A DNA stretch of 64,000 nucleotides from Purshia tridentata (lineage: Eukaryota > Streptophyta > Magnoliopsida > Rosales > Rosaceae). Location of the stretch: the NCBI GenBank assembly GCA_003254885.1, contig QANT01005660.1:1-64000 (forward strand), given 5' to 3'. The notes under the pieces were generated by a model, which was given only the letters and a program-made list of their open reading frames with translations, searched no databases and was not told the origin of the DNA. Shown here in pieces: positions 20,042 through 32,423 of the stretch; position 1 is the stretch's first letter, and the number at the start of each line of letters is the position of its first letter. The position numbers were made by a program, and so were the translations under genes.

Positions 20042-23000
20042 CTTGATGGAAGCAAACTAAAATTCAAGGAATTAAGAGTGAATTATTTTAAGTTGAGAAA
20101 TGGAGTGGAAGATGAATATATGAAGAAAGAGAGGGAGAGAAAGAAATTGGTTGCGATTGGAAGAGAAATGAGGGTTTGAAGGAAACTGAAAAAAAAAAAT
20201 AAAAGAAGCGCGAGAATTACGTGCGCACAACCCATAACGGGTGGTGTTATGTTAATTATGAGCACATTCAACTCAAATTCGGGTGGTGGTGTGGTGTTGG
20301 TGGAGGCAATCACGGTTTGTTGGAGGCCATGAAATCAAATCAATCATCTAATTTTGTGATCGTGTATTTGTGCCAAAGGTTGACCTTTTCAATGTCTTTC
20401 TTATTTAACCATTTTTCAAGTCCATCTCGCTAATATCGTCACATCTCTATTAACTTCTTTCGAATATCATCAAATTTGGAAGGCAAAGGACGCGACAAAA
20501 TTAGTGGATTTCGGTTAATTATTTTTTGATATGAATATGAATAGGATACGAGTTACACCACAAGTTAAATATATATAATAAATGTCAAGTTAGTGTTAAA
20601 TATTTGTTACACCATTATAACATGATAAATACATTTATCTAATATTATATGAAAAAAATGAGTAACTTTTCTCATTTTTTAAATAGGAACATGTATATCA
20701 TATGCTCTAAAATTTATAGCATATATTTTTTTTCTCCACTTCCACTCGTTAAATTATTGTGTATGACCATAACATCACGTAGCTAGTACACTGATATAGT
20801 GTTGTTATCAATCTACTTAAATAATAACATGAATAAAATCCTTAATATATTAAACCCCTAAACTCTAAACGATACTATTAAAAATTGTATTCATATTATA
20901 AACTAAGTGAATTAATAATGTCACCTCAATTAACATGTCATATAATGTTAATTTCTTACTACTCATACTCCGCCTAACCCCATCCTTCTCAATTCCAGCT
21001 TCATCTTCTATATCTTTATAACATTTTCTTTCCTTCATCTTTTCCTCCCCTTTTATCTTCAAACTGCACAAACCAATGAATGAATGAATGAATATGTTTG
21101 CTATCAATGAGACTCAACTGGGGATTGTATTCAGTTTAGTTTTCCTATATCACCTTCTTGAATTGATTACTAACTTAAATGAGAAACTTGTAAAAGTTAT
21201 TAAGTAGCCCAGTTAAAATGACCGTAAAATTATCCAGATGTACCAAAATTTGATCTCTCCTTCCCCAACTCAAAAAAGAAAAAAAAAGAAAAACCTTTAT
21301 ATACTATATACATCAAACACGTACCAAACAGAAAAGTATATACTATATGCATCATAAAAGTCAAGAATATACCATACTTCTTAACTTTGTAATGTACAAA
21401 GTACAACTCAGATTCAAATATATAAAAAATGTGCTACTCAAATTGTCTACCAAAAAGTACAACTCAGATTAAAGATATATAATGTAAGAATTTTTTTTTT
21501 TTAAAAAGGGAATTTATGACCCATTTAAGCTACATTTTAGCTCCAATTAATTTTATGATGATGATCACCCCTTGATGAAAATCCAACTTCTTTTTTTTCC
21601 CAACTTGAATTAATGAGTATGCTGCTGGAAGTTGAAACAAACAAACACACACATTCTGGCTCCCTTCCCACTTTAATTCGTCGCTAGCTACCTTCACATT
21701 GAAGGAAAAGAAAATTTCACCTTCATTTATAAAATGGAAGGAAAATTGTATTTAACCCTTTTCTTTTTAATTAATTTTGGTTGGGTGGGAACTGGAAGTC
21801 AAAGTACTTCGAACTTGGAAAGGGGTTTTCTTTTTCTTTCATTTTATTTTTCTTTACTTGTAATTTGGGTAGGAGTGGTGGTGCGTTATATATTGTTATC
21901 GGTTCCAAACTTAACTAAAATTTGACTACGTCCTTAAGTGTACTTAATTAAGTATTAAAATAACCAAGATTAGGTGCACGCAAACACTAGATCACCACCT
22001 AGCAACATGTAAATAAACGATGATTGTGGGTAGAAATACTAATCGGGCAGTTCGACCACATCAGCTATGCGACCATTCGCTCAAATGTCGACACGTACGT
22101 GAATTTTTTCTTTTATTTTTAATTATCATATCTTTTTCAAATATTAATTATCATTAAAATATGTGTCAAGGATTAAGTGAATGTAACTTACACAACTGAT
22201 TTATTCTAATTGTCCCATCGAAAATTTTATTATATAATTTGGGCGGTGGGGACTTTGGGTAGTCCCATTCCATGACACTTTATCGACAAGACACATCAAA
22301 TAAAAAAGAAAATAATGTGACCCTAAATATGTAGTGGCATAAAGCATTAAGCCAAATAATTAATTTCAATTTGCTTGGCTTAGCTTATAGTTTTGGGGCT
22401 TTATATAATTAATGTGAAATTGTACAGACATGTAGTCCCAATTGTGCCATAGCCTTTATTTCTGCAGGTTATATCACTTAATTAACTCGACCATAATATT
22501 ATGTTTTTATTTTTTGGGGCCACTTATAATATTATGTTAATCACTAGCAGACAAGAAGAGGGAACATAATAAAGTTACATCACAACTAGTGGTGGGTATG
22601 ATCTAATGATCATCATCTCTCCATCTGGCAAATAATTAATATTCAGCTACTCAAAGTTTATGACTTTTTCTTGGATACAAATTAAATAAATACATTTTTT
22701 CATTTTACAAAAATACTTAACCCTGCAGAATTGATACATTAATGTTTGGTAAAACAGTGCTTCAAATATACGATAAGATAGATGAAGTCTCTTGCAATTT
22801 GCAAATATGCCCTTATCTCAATCGGTCATTAAAATAATATATACCCTACATACAAGTTGTATAATTTTTTATTTAATAAAAAAATTAACTCATGCATGGC
22901 ATGCATATATAGCATGTCAAATTCAAAACGTAACATTACAGTAAAGATATATTAATCGACATGCATAGCAAACTTCTTTTTCACCATCATCATCATCATA

Positions 23001-23712
23001 TTATTTTTTATAATTTGTTTTACCTTTATTAATATTATTATCAATTTGTTATTATTAATTTATTATTATGATGATGGATGAGAGAAAGATACAATGTAAA
23101 GCACATGAAAGACGTGCAGGGAAATCATACCCACAATATGTACTTCCATGTTGCTTTAGGTGGTGCGATCGTTGTCGTTGTACCAAAATAAAATAAACTA
23201 ATTACCCAAAATTATAAAAATAATACATAATACATAAAAATCTGAAATTGCGTGAAAAGAGTTTCATGATGGGTTTCGAAGGGTCTTTTCTATCGACCGT
23301 CGGATTCAATCCTTTTGGGCCCTTGATATTGAAAACTGTAATTTAATTTAATTTGGTGTAGGCTAATTAAGATGGGTTGTTGAAGTGACCCAAGCTGGGG
23401 TGGATTAGGGTTATCATTACCTTAAAAAAGCTATTAAAAAATGGACTGCAACCCATGCATCCCTTAATCTTTTTATCAAATATGTTTTAGCCTTTATCCT
23501 CTTAATTTGGAATCAAGCTATCGATACAGGCTTCGATTGATTGCGAGTAAAAAATATTTTCCATCATCTAGCAATCAATACATATTCATAGCTTAGAGTT
23601 TAGTTTTTAAACTCTTAGATTTGGATGGAAATTCAAAATTCGAAAGTTAAAATATAAAATTTGAGTTGCAAGGGATTATGCACCATCAAGTAAATAATCA
23701 TATTGAGAAAGG

Positions 23713-24162
23713 GATAAAAATAAGAAAATATACTATCCGTCGAAGCATTGTAGCTTTTAGAAGTTAAAATTCTACAATTAACATATGTCAATTGATCGTC
23801 ATCGTCTTAAACTTATTATTCAATCGGTCTCATATGTTGATCGACCGATATTAAGTTTGAAATTATAATTTCTGCACATATGAAATAAAAATGGTTAGCA
23901 TCTAAATCTTTTCAAAAAAGGAAAAAATAATTATATCGACAAAGAGATAAAAATAAGAAAATATACTATCTGTCGAAGCATCGTAGCTTTTAAAAGTTAA
24001 AATTCTACAATTAATATACGCCAATCGTTTATTATTGTCTTAAACTTATTATTCAATCGGTCTCATATGTTGAACGACCGATATTAAGTTCGAAATTATA
24101 ATTTCTGCACATATGAAATAAAAATGGTTAGCATCTAAATCTTTTCAAAAAAAGAAAAAAAT
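23713..24162. repeat. Tandem duplication, two ~230-bp units
   Basis: The block starting gataaaaataagaaaatata at 23713 recurs at 23946 and stays aligned through ...ggttagcatctaaatctttt. The copies differ at several substitutions (for example atccgtcgaag and atctgtcgaag) and small indels. They lie head to tail. Confidence 0.9.
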
Positions 24163-24480
24163 TTTGATTTATTTTTTTGTTTTGGTAGAAATAATGGTTT
24201 TAATTTACCAAAAAAGGATAATGATTTTAATTTTGGATTAACAAAAAGAGAAGAAAACATTCTTAACCAATATTAATTTTGATAACTAAAAGAAATGGTC
24301 AATTACAAATAATTAATAAAACTTTTCACAATTATACTGTAATCAATGAACTTTTTCATAATTTTATTTGTCATTATGGACCAAAATGAAAATGATAAAT
24401 TATAATAGATTAATAAATATACATTAATATTAATATTAATATTTATGTAATAGATTTGTGTTTGACTGATGCGCAATAAA

Positions 24481-24526
24481 ATGGCTTAGGGTTTAACTCC
24501 CGTTGGAGACCTAAACCCTAAGCCAT
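24481..24526. repeat. Perfect 15-bp inverted repeat containing the plant telomere motif
   Basis: The arm ATGGCTTAGGGTTTA (24481-24495) is matched by its exact complement TAAACCCTAAGCCAT (24512-24526), with a 16-nt loop. The core TTAGGGTTTA/TAAACCCTAA is the Arabidopsis-type telomere unit and telo-box. Degenerate 'aatcctaaac/aaaccataaacc' relatives continue to about 24620. Confidence 0.9.
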
Positions 24527-25021
24527 AAGCTCCATACCTTAATTTTAAATCCTAAACTTCATTTCTAAACCATAAACCTTATTGATATACCATGCTCCTC
24601 ATTTCTATATCCTAAACTAAATTAAAGCCAACGTCGTTATTTTACGCTCATGGTAATTTAAAAAAGTGATGAGTAAATTGATATGTTTCAACTCATCAAA
24701 ATACATGACTTCTATCAAATAAATTGAGCTTAGTAATTAAAGTGATATATAAGTTTTAAAACTCATGAATCTTTATAAAAAAAAATTTATATCAATCATT
24801 ATATAATATTAAAATATTTTATTAATAAATATAATATATTATGAAAAAAAAAAAAAAAAAANAAAAAAAAAAAAAAGCTAACAGAAGATTAGAGTAAAAG
24901 GGTGGGCGGCTGAGATGGTAAGTTGGACTTGGGAGTGGCCGTGTGGGGTAGTGTTAACAACATTCGCAACTCGCAAGTGCCATCTTTTACTTGCAGTCCA
25001 CAAAAATAGCCTATTAGACCA

Positions 25022-25029
25022 TGACGTCA
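25022..25029. promoter_or_regulatory. Palindromic TGACGTCA bZIP site
   Basis: A perfect TGACGTCA lies in a GC-richer 200-bp patch (about 24900-25100) upstream of the RING gene's CT-rich leader. It matches the TGACG/C-box motif bound by TGA and other bZIP factors. Distance to the unknown transcription start is probably 150-250 bp. Confidence 0.4.
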
Positions 25030-25553
25030 CACTCCTCCAGATCCGTCGATCTCGGACCCTCTGGGATCCGACGGCTCACAACCCACCCAACTGACTTTCC
25101 CATTAGGACGGCACTACTTTGGTGTTTGGTTGTTGTTGTGACGTGGTTCTAGTTAAGCTTCCAAAGTAGGAAAAGAGAAAATCCACCCAAAAAAAAAAGA
25201 GAAAAATGAAACCAAGTCCGTAATGACAAATGACTTCTCTAGAGTCTAGGCCTTCTTCGATTCAGTCAGAGACTCTAAGACGTTTTGGCCTCTCTCTCTT
25301 TCTCTCTAATGGGAAGAGCCTCTCTTTGTCTCTCTAAAGTCTAAAAGGCTTCCACTTTTCGCTTCTGGGTTCCAAAGGAAGAAGAAGAACAAGGAGAAGA
25401 ATTAGGTAGAACAGAGAATTATCGACCTTTATTTTGTCTGACGCCTCTATATCCAAATTCAATGATTGTTTAATTATATTGGGTTTCTTCTATTTTTAGA
25501 ATATGGGTTCTCTTTGATTATCAATTTTGGTATATATGATAGGTGGGTTTTCT

Positions 25554-25590
25554 TCATCATCATCATCATCTTCTTCTTCTTCTTCTTCTT
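25554..25590. repeat. (CAT)n(CTT)n microsatellite
   Basis: A compound trinucleotide repeat, CAT units followed by CTT units, lies in the presumed leader intron of the RING gene. Confidence 0.95.
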
Positions 25591-27196
25591 ATTTTGTTGG
25601 GCACCTTCGCTATGTTTTCAAATTATTTTTTTTGAGTTGATATTTTCACAAGCTTCTCGTCTGGCAAAGACTGGTCTTGTTTCTGTGAATTTTCTGTCTG
25701 GTTTCTCGGAATAATTCTTACAAATATGTTTTTACCCCCTCTTATCACTTTGAATTCTGATCATGATGAATTTTTTTTTTTTCCTGCTAGTTTCGCTCTA
25801 TCATCAATAAGTAATTTAAGTTCAAAAGTGAAATTCTGTTCGACTGTTTGGGTTGTTTGAATATATATGGAGGAGAAAAAATAACTTTTTTTTTGTTCCT
25901 CCTTTCAATGGTTTTTATTTGAGAAAATTCAGCTATTTTTTTGCAAGCCCTTAAATCACGGGGAAAGAGTCTTTTGTAAAAATAGAAATTAAGTAGTAAC
26001 ATTGTGTGGAGAATATATTTCAAGAAAAAGCGTTCTCTCAAAACATTGAGAGACCCACTTTTTTGGGATGATATATTGATTATATGGGCATGTGGCCATC
26101 TGGGTCCTTTTTTTACTCCTTACTTTGTTCCTTTTTATGTTTTGACGAAATCAAAATATGGGGTTCTCTTTCCTATGACCAAAAACTTACTGGGTTTTCT
26201 TTGTAGGAATGATTCAGCTTACGGTAACAGAGGTCTTGGTATGCTTAATGTGCTTTGTTAATCCTTTTTCACGAGTTTATCATACTTCATACTCCAATCT
26301 AATTATCATTGCATGTTACAGCCTTTTGATCAGTTCTTCTGTATGCTGCATAGAACTTTTGCTCATGTTGATGCATGTATTGCTACTGCTCAGAGTTCTG
26401 CAATTGATTTTTATAAGTTGGATTAAGGAAAGAAAAATTCTCAATAATGGGCATAAAATTTATGCATTATTGTAGGGTAGACATTAGTACTGATAACATA
26501 TTTCAAAATAGTAATCAAACACAGTTAATCGTGTATGATTTAATAATGTGTATACAAATTTTTCTTGTAAGCCAATCAATATATGTTACAATGGCAATGA
26601 AATCTATGTCTGAAGTTCAGCAGATGTTATTTTTTTTCTTAAGGTAAAGAAAAGTTGTAGACCTTTATAATTGATTTATAGATGAAAGCAATTATGATAG
26701 CAGCTTTATCAGAATAGAAGTAGGGGTACGTTTGTGGCTATGTAATTTACAACAACTACGAAACTGCTTAGTGGGTTTTATTACTTCCTCAGATAAAATG
26801 GATCAATATTTCTGGCCTCCAGTTTTGTTTGTCATCAATGGATCTTGATCCATGTCCCCTGTATTCTTAGAATTTTATAAGATACTTGAAATTTAAAATT
26901 TAATCGTATAAGGATTCCAAGTTCGGTTTATTTATGCTAGGGATTTTCCCTTCCCTTTTATTTTGTGGGTTTTCATTTGATAATATGTTCCATTTCATTA
27001 TCAATGACTCCATGTGTGATTCACTTAGGTGTGAATCTTTTTTGTATATAATTTTTTGTACATTTGAAACATTGCATCTACACATGAAACATATTGTCTG
27101 CATATAAGACATATTGTTCTGTTAAAATCTGGACTTTAGGACTCAGTTATGAAACATCTGCAATCTTTTTGTTTCCTTGTTTTTTTTCCCTACAGC

Positions 27197-27252
27197 GGAA
27201 ATTACCAATTATCAGTACTAAGGGGGAAATTACCAATTATCAGTACTAAGGG
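27197..27252. repeat. 28-bp direct tandem repeat
   Basis: The unit beginning ggaaattaccaattatcag occurs at 27197 and again at 27225, back to back and essentially identical. It lies 170 bp upstream of the RING gene start codon. Confidence 0.9.
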
Positions 27253-27419
27253 TTCTTTGAATGCTACATGATACTTAATCATCCAGAACTAAGTTGTCTT
27301 TCACTAACAATATGTATGGGAACTGGGAAGTTTTGTATTATTTTTTTGGAAATAACATGGATGATCTTAAATATTTATGTTACTGTTATTACAGAATTGA
27401 AGGACTTAAATAACCATAC

Positions 27420-29789
27420 ATGGATGAGTATTCTGGTAAAAGAGCTATTGATGGACTTGTCTCTAGAAAGGGATCTGGTCTTGTTTTGAGAGAAACTCCA
27501 AATAGAGACCGCAATACTCAGCTCTGCAGCCGACTGGGATGCAGTGGAAGATTGAACTCTGTGAAAGGTGCTCAAATTGAAAAGGCCAAATCCTCAAGGC
27601 CTGCATTCCGCCCTTCTTCAAGTGGGAAAGAGATAATTGGAAGTTCCTCTAGGTCTTGCATTTCTGTTGGCAACACAAGAAAATCCATTACAGAACCTTG
27701 CAAAAAGCTATCTTCTAATTTGGAAACAGATTCATCTGAAACCAGTAGTGTTCAGGATGATCCTGAAGTTTCAGATCTCGCTCCCCCACCTGGAAAGATT
27801 CAAAGAGGGCTTCACCCGGAAGCTAAAAGTGCTGAACCTAGCGAGGTCACCTTGATGGATGTTGGAAGCTCTGATGTAGCACCAAATACAAGATCTCAGA
27901 GGAATTTCAGTCAGAGATCTGGACTGCGCAACCAAGATACCTCAGTGGGTTCTTCTGTTTCTGTGGGATCTAAAACCACCAACCAGACAACACGGTCTAG
28001 CACAACCAGGAATGGCTTAAGAAATCTAAGATGCAATTCGATATCTGATGTTGTCCCATCCAGTTGTTCATCATCAGATTCAAACATCAATAGGAGTGAG
28101 ACCGTGAAGAAAAGAATTTCTGAAGGAGAAAGCAGCTCTGCTGCTAGGGGGAAGAAGATGAATGGGTCATCTTCAGGACAAAACTCCAATTCTAGCCATG
28201 GCATCTCAATTTCTGATCCAAGAAGAGCTAGAAATATGCCTATTAACAGGGATAATGGTGTTGCATCAGTTAGGACTCGGAGGACGGGCAATGGTCACTC
28301 GAGGGCAAGGCTTTCTAATCAAGTTACTGGAAACAATTCATCAGCTAACGAATCCCCTGTAGTTGGCCAACATATGTCTCAACCTGAAATGTCTGTTGAC
28401 TTGAATGCTTCTAGTTCATCACAACAGTCATCTGCTGAAGTTCCTTTAATTCGACCAAATTCTTATAGTCGACCAGGTAGTAGCAGTGGGAGTTTACATA
28501 GCATTATGCGAGCTGGTAATGCGGATGGTGGCTTTTCCCGCTCTCTAATGAATCAGGATGGTCTGCGGCGCTACAACATGGATGGGATTGCTGAGGTACT
28601 ATACAAAAATTTGATGTACATTTCTGTGGTATTATGACATCATGTACAAGGTCTTTCCTTGTTGCCTTGGTTGGGGATTCACAAAGAACTATATAGTATG
28701 CTTTCATTCTTTAATCTGTTTGTTCATTAAAATTGTGCAGGTATTGCTGGCACTTGAGAGGATTGAAAATGATGAAGAGCTAACATTTGAGGTTGTTAAT
28801 TATTGAGGGTTTTTATTTTTTCCACTGATTGATTGCTTTTTTTTTTACTCTTCTTTCTCACATTGCAGCAAATACTTGTCCTGGAGACCAATTTGTTCCT
28901 GAATGGTCTAAACTTCTATGATCAGCATAGAGACATGAGACTGGATATTGATAACATGTCATATGAGGTTTGCTATTATTGTTATTGCACTGCGATTCAG
29001 TTTAGATAGAAATTATGCATAGTATCTCTCATTGTTCACTTTTGTTTCAATATTATCCACTAATGGTGGGTTTCAAAATAACACAATTCGGGGCAACTTT
29101 TTTTAGCTTCAGCTGTTCTTTACAGTTTACAGCATCTCACTACTTTCTTGGCAGGAATTATTAGCTCTAGAAGAGAGGATGGGTACTGTGAGCACAGCAT
29201 TGCCAGAAGAAGCATTGTCAGATTGCCTTAAGAAAAGCATCTATCGGTTTACACCTCCAGAAGATGCATCCATTGGCTGTGATGGAAAAAAGGATGATGT
29301 CAAATGCAGTATCTGCCAGGTCATTTTCCCATAGCTATGATTTTTTTTTTCACGCAAAAACAATAATTTGCTTGTAATATAACTAGCAGCACATCTGGGC
29401 CTTGTTTAGTGGGTTTTCACCCTAAACCTGCACCAGCCCAAGCCAGTTACTTGGTTCAACTTGGAAATTAGAACATGCTTCCAAATGTTAGTTAACATCA
29501 TGTGAAGTTCGGAGTGGATACCAGATATACTTCTATAAAACTGATTTAACTTGTTATTGGGTTGCACTACTTGGATCTGATTCCTTATATATATACAGAG
29601 TAATAGTTATTGGTCTGTCTTTTACAGGAAGAGTATGCAGCTGGAGATGAAGTTGGGAGATTGCAGTGTGAGCATAGTTTTCATGTGGTCTGCGTAAACC
29701 AGTGGCTGCGGCTTAAGAATTGGTGCCCTATATGCAAGGCAGCGGCGGCACCCTCACCCTCTCCATCACCACCACAACCCTCCACATAA
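27420..29789 (+). CDS. RING-H2 E3 ubiquitin ligase (JUL1/MBR-like), five coding exons
   Basis: Coding exons are 27420-28595, 28741-28791, 28869-28967, 29155-29319 and 29628-29789, all in phase 0, giving 550 residues. Residues 1-390 are a disordered Ser/Arg/Asn-rich region. A conserved helical segment follows (VLLALERIENDEELTFEQ, DQHRDMRLDIDNMSYEELLA). The RING-H2 finger has C493, C496, C511, H513, H516, C519, C530 and C533, spacing CX2CX14CXHX2HX2CX10CX2C, the full zinc-ligand set. A Pro/Ser tail ends the protein. RING-H2 proteins bring a ubiquitin-loaded E2 to a substrate. The layout matches the Arabidopsis family around At5g10650 (recalled as JUL1, the ligase of the jasmonate regulator JAV1) and At4g34040. 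The exact ortholog needs a tree. The start is the first ATG after a good leader acceptor. Confidence 0.92.
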
Positions 29790-30886
29790 TTTAATTAATA
29801 AACCATTTAGAGGAAAGACCTCCCTTCCTCATTGTACAAACTTGCTTCTCTTCTTCCTTTTTAGTTCTCAACCCTTTTTATGTACATATCAATTCTCTTT
29901 CATCTCATTCAACCAATAAACCCATGCTGTTGGCGCTACAGCGGGAATTTGCATTCACTTGTGGAACTGTGAATACATACAAAGTGGTGCTGTTCTTTCA
30001 AATACGTTTCCTTTTTCTTTTAATTTCAGAAAAAAAAAGGAGATTACATTCTTGTTTGATGGTTAATTGAGGCCTTAGGGTATATAACTTTGGCAGATTG
30101 CATTTTGCCATGAGATTTTTGTATTGTTTGATGGTTAATTGAGGCCTTAGGGTATATATCTTTGGCAGATTGCATTTTGCCATGAGATTTTTGTCTAGAA
30201 AAGGAATTGCCATTTATTTTTCAACTGCATTTTCTTTTATTCATGGAAGTGGCACGGCGAGAATTAAGCTCTCCCGTGGTGTCGGGTTAAGCATTCTACT
30301 ATGGGAGCTAAGCTCCCACTATTTCACTCTCTTTGGCGTCCTGTCAATTTCAAAGACAGACGAGTTTGTAGCAGTTTGTTTAGAACTACAATTGCTATTG
30401 GATATTGATCTTGGACAAATTTTCAAAGTGGGGTTGTAAAATCAGTGTTTAAAGCTCCTTGGGGTTAGTGTAAGTTGTTAAAGGATAATAGGAAAATGAG
30501 TTAGGATTAAGTTAAGGTTAAAAGGGTGCGAGTAATCGTTGATTACATTGGCAATATGAATCAATGATTTTCCTTCACCTTTATGTTGTTTGCTGCTGAT
30601 TGCAGTTTTGTGTAGTGTTGTTCAAAAACATTTGCATTCCTGGTTTTCCTATGATGATGGATGTTCTAAAAGACATGTTAAGTTGTAGCAGCAAGGTTTG
30701 CAAATTGAGTGGCAACTCTCCTTCAACTTGATGAAGATGGCAGTTGCTGTCTGCTACAGGACAAAATTTTCTCATTTAGGAGTTGAGTGTAAGAGATTCA
30801 TCGATTGTACTACAAAAATTTCATGCTTCATCCGTGTTGTGCAAGCATTTTGTTAATGATCAACAAATATCAACTCTAAAGACAAC
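29790..30886. other. 3' region of RING gene and spacer
   Basis: This contains the 3' untranslated region of the RING gene and AT-rich spacer with a 72-bp tandem duplication (30052-30195). No gene is visible. Confidence 0.5.
30052..30195. repeat. Tandem duplication, two 72-bp units
   Basis: Units 30052-30123 and 30124-30195 both start ttgtttgatggttaattgag and differ at only about two or three bases. They sit about 260 bp after the RING gene stop codon. Confidence 0.93.
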
Positions 30887-31401
30887 GAGTGTTTATATTC
30901 TCACCCTATGTCCTATTTACCCGCTCACTATTCTATTTGAAATAAATATAAATACACTTTTTTTACCTATAATACCCTTTGATATACCAACTCAATCACT
31001 CACCTACTAAACACTCTTCTCACCCCTCTTAACTATTATCCCACGTCACTTATCTTTTTCCATAATTCTTTTATTCCATAAACCTTAATTCTACTCTGTC
31101 ACCACAACTTAAATTGATGATACTATTTGGTTAATGCACATACATCTATTAAAATGTATAATTATTCTATACATCTATTTATAGTTTTAGATCAAGAATT
31201 CATTCTATTTTAATATTTTTTATTTAGAAATTGAGTATTAATCTTAGGGATTTAATTTAAAATTTAAGAATGAATTATAAGATGTGTATAAGATAAATTT
31301 TCTTTTATTTGTAAAAAGATGGGTGAGTGGAATGATAAGTAAGTGGCGTGGGAAGAATGTCTAGTAGGTGAGTGTTTGAGTTAATATATCAAAATGTATT
31401 A

Positions 31402-32423
31402 GGGAATTTCTATTTATACCCAACAATTTTCTTTTGTTACCCAATTTCTTAATTTACCCAACACCCACCTTTTTCAAATAAGTTTTTTCTTATTTTACCC
31501 AACCTCAATTACCACATTACCCTTATTAATAGATACCCAACCCATTATTATAATTTTCTCTCTTTACCCACAATTTTACACACATACCCAACAATAATAA
31601 ATTTCTCTTCCAACTCAAGCATTTACACTACACTCATACCCTACACCATACCTAATAGCTACCATATTCCCTTCACCTCCACTAAATAGAACACCCAATC
31701 TCAGTCCTTAAGCTTTTTATTTGTTATTTTGGACAAATTAAACGTATTTTATGATGAGTCTGTTGTTTTTATATGAATTTTATCCATTGGTTTGAGTTTT
31801 TGGTAAATTTTTGGGTTGGATTCATTTATGCTGTCGGAGGTCATTCGGCTCTGGTCTGCCGAGTTCGTCGCAAATATTCGGTTGGCTCCAACTGAACATT
31901 TGTCATTTGTTCGGCCGGCTCCAACTGAATATTTCTCATTTGTTCGGCCGGCTCCAACGGAACATTCGTCATTTGTTTGGCCGGCTCCAACCGAACATTT
32001 GTCATTTATTTGGCCGGCTCCAACCGAACATTGTAGTTGTATTCGGTTCTGGTTTGTCGAACACATCCCGAACAAAAAATTTTTAAAACGTCTAAAACAT
32101 GGAAAAATGTAAAAAAAATTACACAAAATACACGCATACATCATTTGGAGGCTCATAGGGTACGATTTCACCATTCATCTACCTACAAACCCTCGTTTTA
32201 ATGTTAGAGTTTAATTTGATGTTAATGTGAGTATGAGAGAGGATGAGTGAGGATAGTTAGGTTAGGGTTGATAAAGGAGTTGGGTATGGAAAGAAAATTT
32301 GATTTTTTAAAAGTTATAATTTGTCCTCATTGGTAATTTGACTAAGAGATAAAATGGTTCATTCAAATTTAAAATATATGTTCGGTATCAAAAGAAAATT
32401 TTTTGGTATGGCTAAAATTTCCC
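31402..32423. mobile_element. Inner Mutator-like element (1022 bp) nested in the outer element's right TIR
   Basis: Flanking 9-mers are identical, aatgtatta at 31393-31401 and 32424-32432, a perfect 9-bp target duplication. The ends form an imperfect inverted repeat: GGGAATTTC...CAATTTTCTTTT on the left and AAAAGAAAATT...AAATTTCCC on the right, about 26 of 34 positions matching. Removing this element and one TSD copy restores the outer element's TIR. There is no recognisable transposase. The middle carries a 33-bp minisatellite. The perfect TSD points to a recent insertion; assignment to Mutator-like elements rests on TSD length and GGG...CCC ends. Confidence 0.88.
31884..32034. repeat. 33-bp minisatellite, five units, inside the inner element
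   Basis: Units start at 31884, 31917, 31950, 31983 and 32016, each beginning ggctccaac and continuing gaacatt.gtcatttgttcg with a few substitutions; the last unit is partial. Because the period is a multiple of three, several frames stay open on both strands. The minus frame gives an 11-residue repeat of the type CSVGAGQTNDK and the plus frame one of the type RPAPTEHLSFV. A related direct repeat (attcggctctggtctgccga / attcggttctggtttgtcga) flanks the array at about 31843 and 32040. Confidence 0.92.

Larger units (their letters stand above)
20043..25020. other. Gene-free AT-rich spacer (~5 kb)
   Basis: Nothing codes convincingly here; the short frames are low-complexity. It contains an (AATG)n run near 21076-21094, a 233-bp tandem duplication (23713-24162), a telomere-motif hairpin (24481-24526) and a poly-A run with one N (24843-24876). 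I saw no LTR, transposase or tRNA. Confidence 0.5.
25406..27394 (+). other. Probable long 5' UTR intron of the RING-H2 gene
   Basis: The leader probably begins near the CT-rich sequence at 25250-25330. A donor candidate (ATTAG|GTAGAA) lies at 25406, and a good acceptor (TATTACAG|AATTG) ends at 27394, 25 bp before the ATG. The interval is T-rich and non-coding. Extra leader exons are possible, for example one after TTTCCCTACAG near 27195. Confidence 0.4.

Noticed and set aside
21734-21925. 63-codon hydrophobic frame resembling a small membrane protein
   Set aside because: The hydrophobic look comes from T-rich low-complexity sequence. I see no conserved motif.
31884-32034. CRISPR-like array
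   Set aside because: The 33-bp repeats abut directly with no unique spacers, and the sequence is plant nuclear DNA. It is a minisatellite.
31749-32174. 141-codon minus-strand frame in the inner Mutator-like element as a real gene
   Set aside because: Its openness is explained by a 33-bp repeat with no stop codons, and the plus strand is open too. I list it only as a finding.
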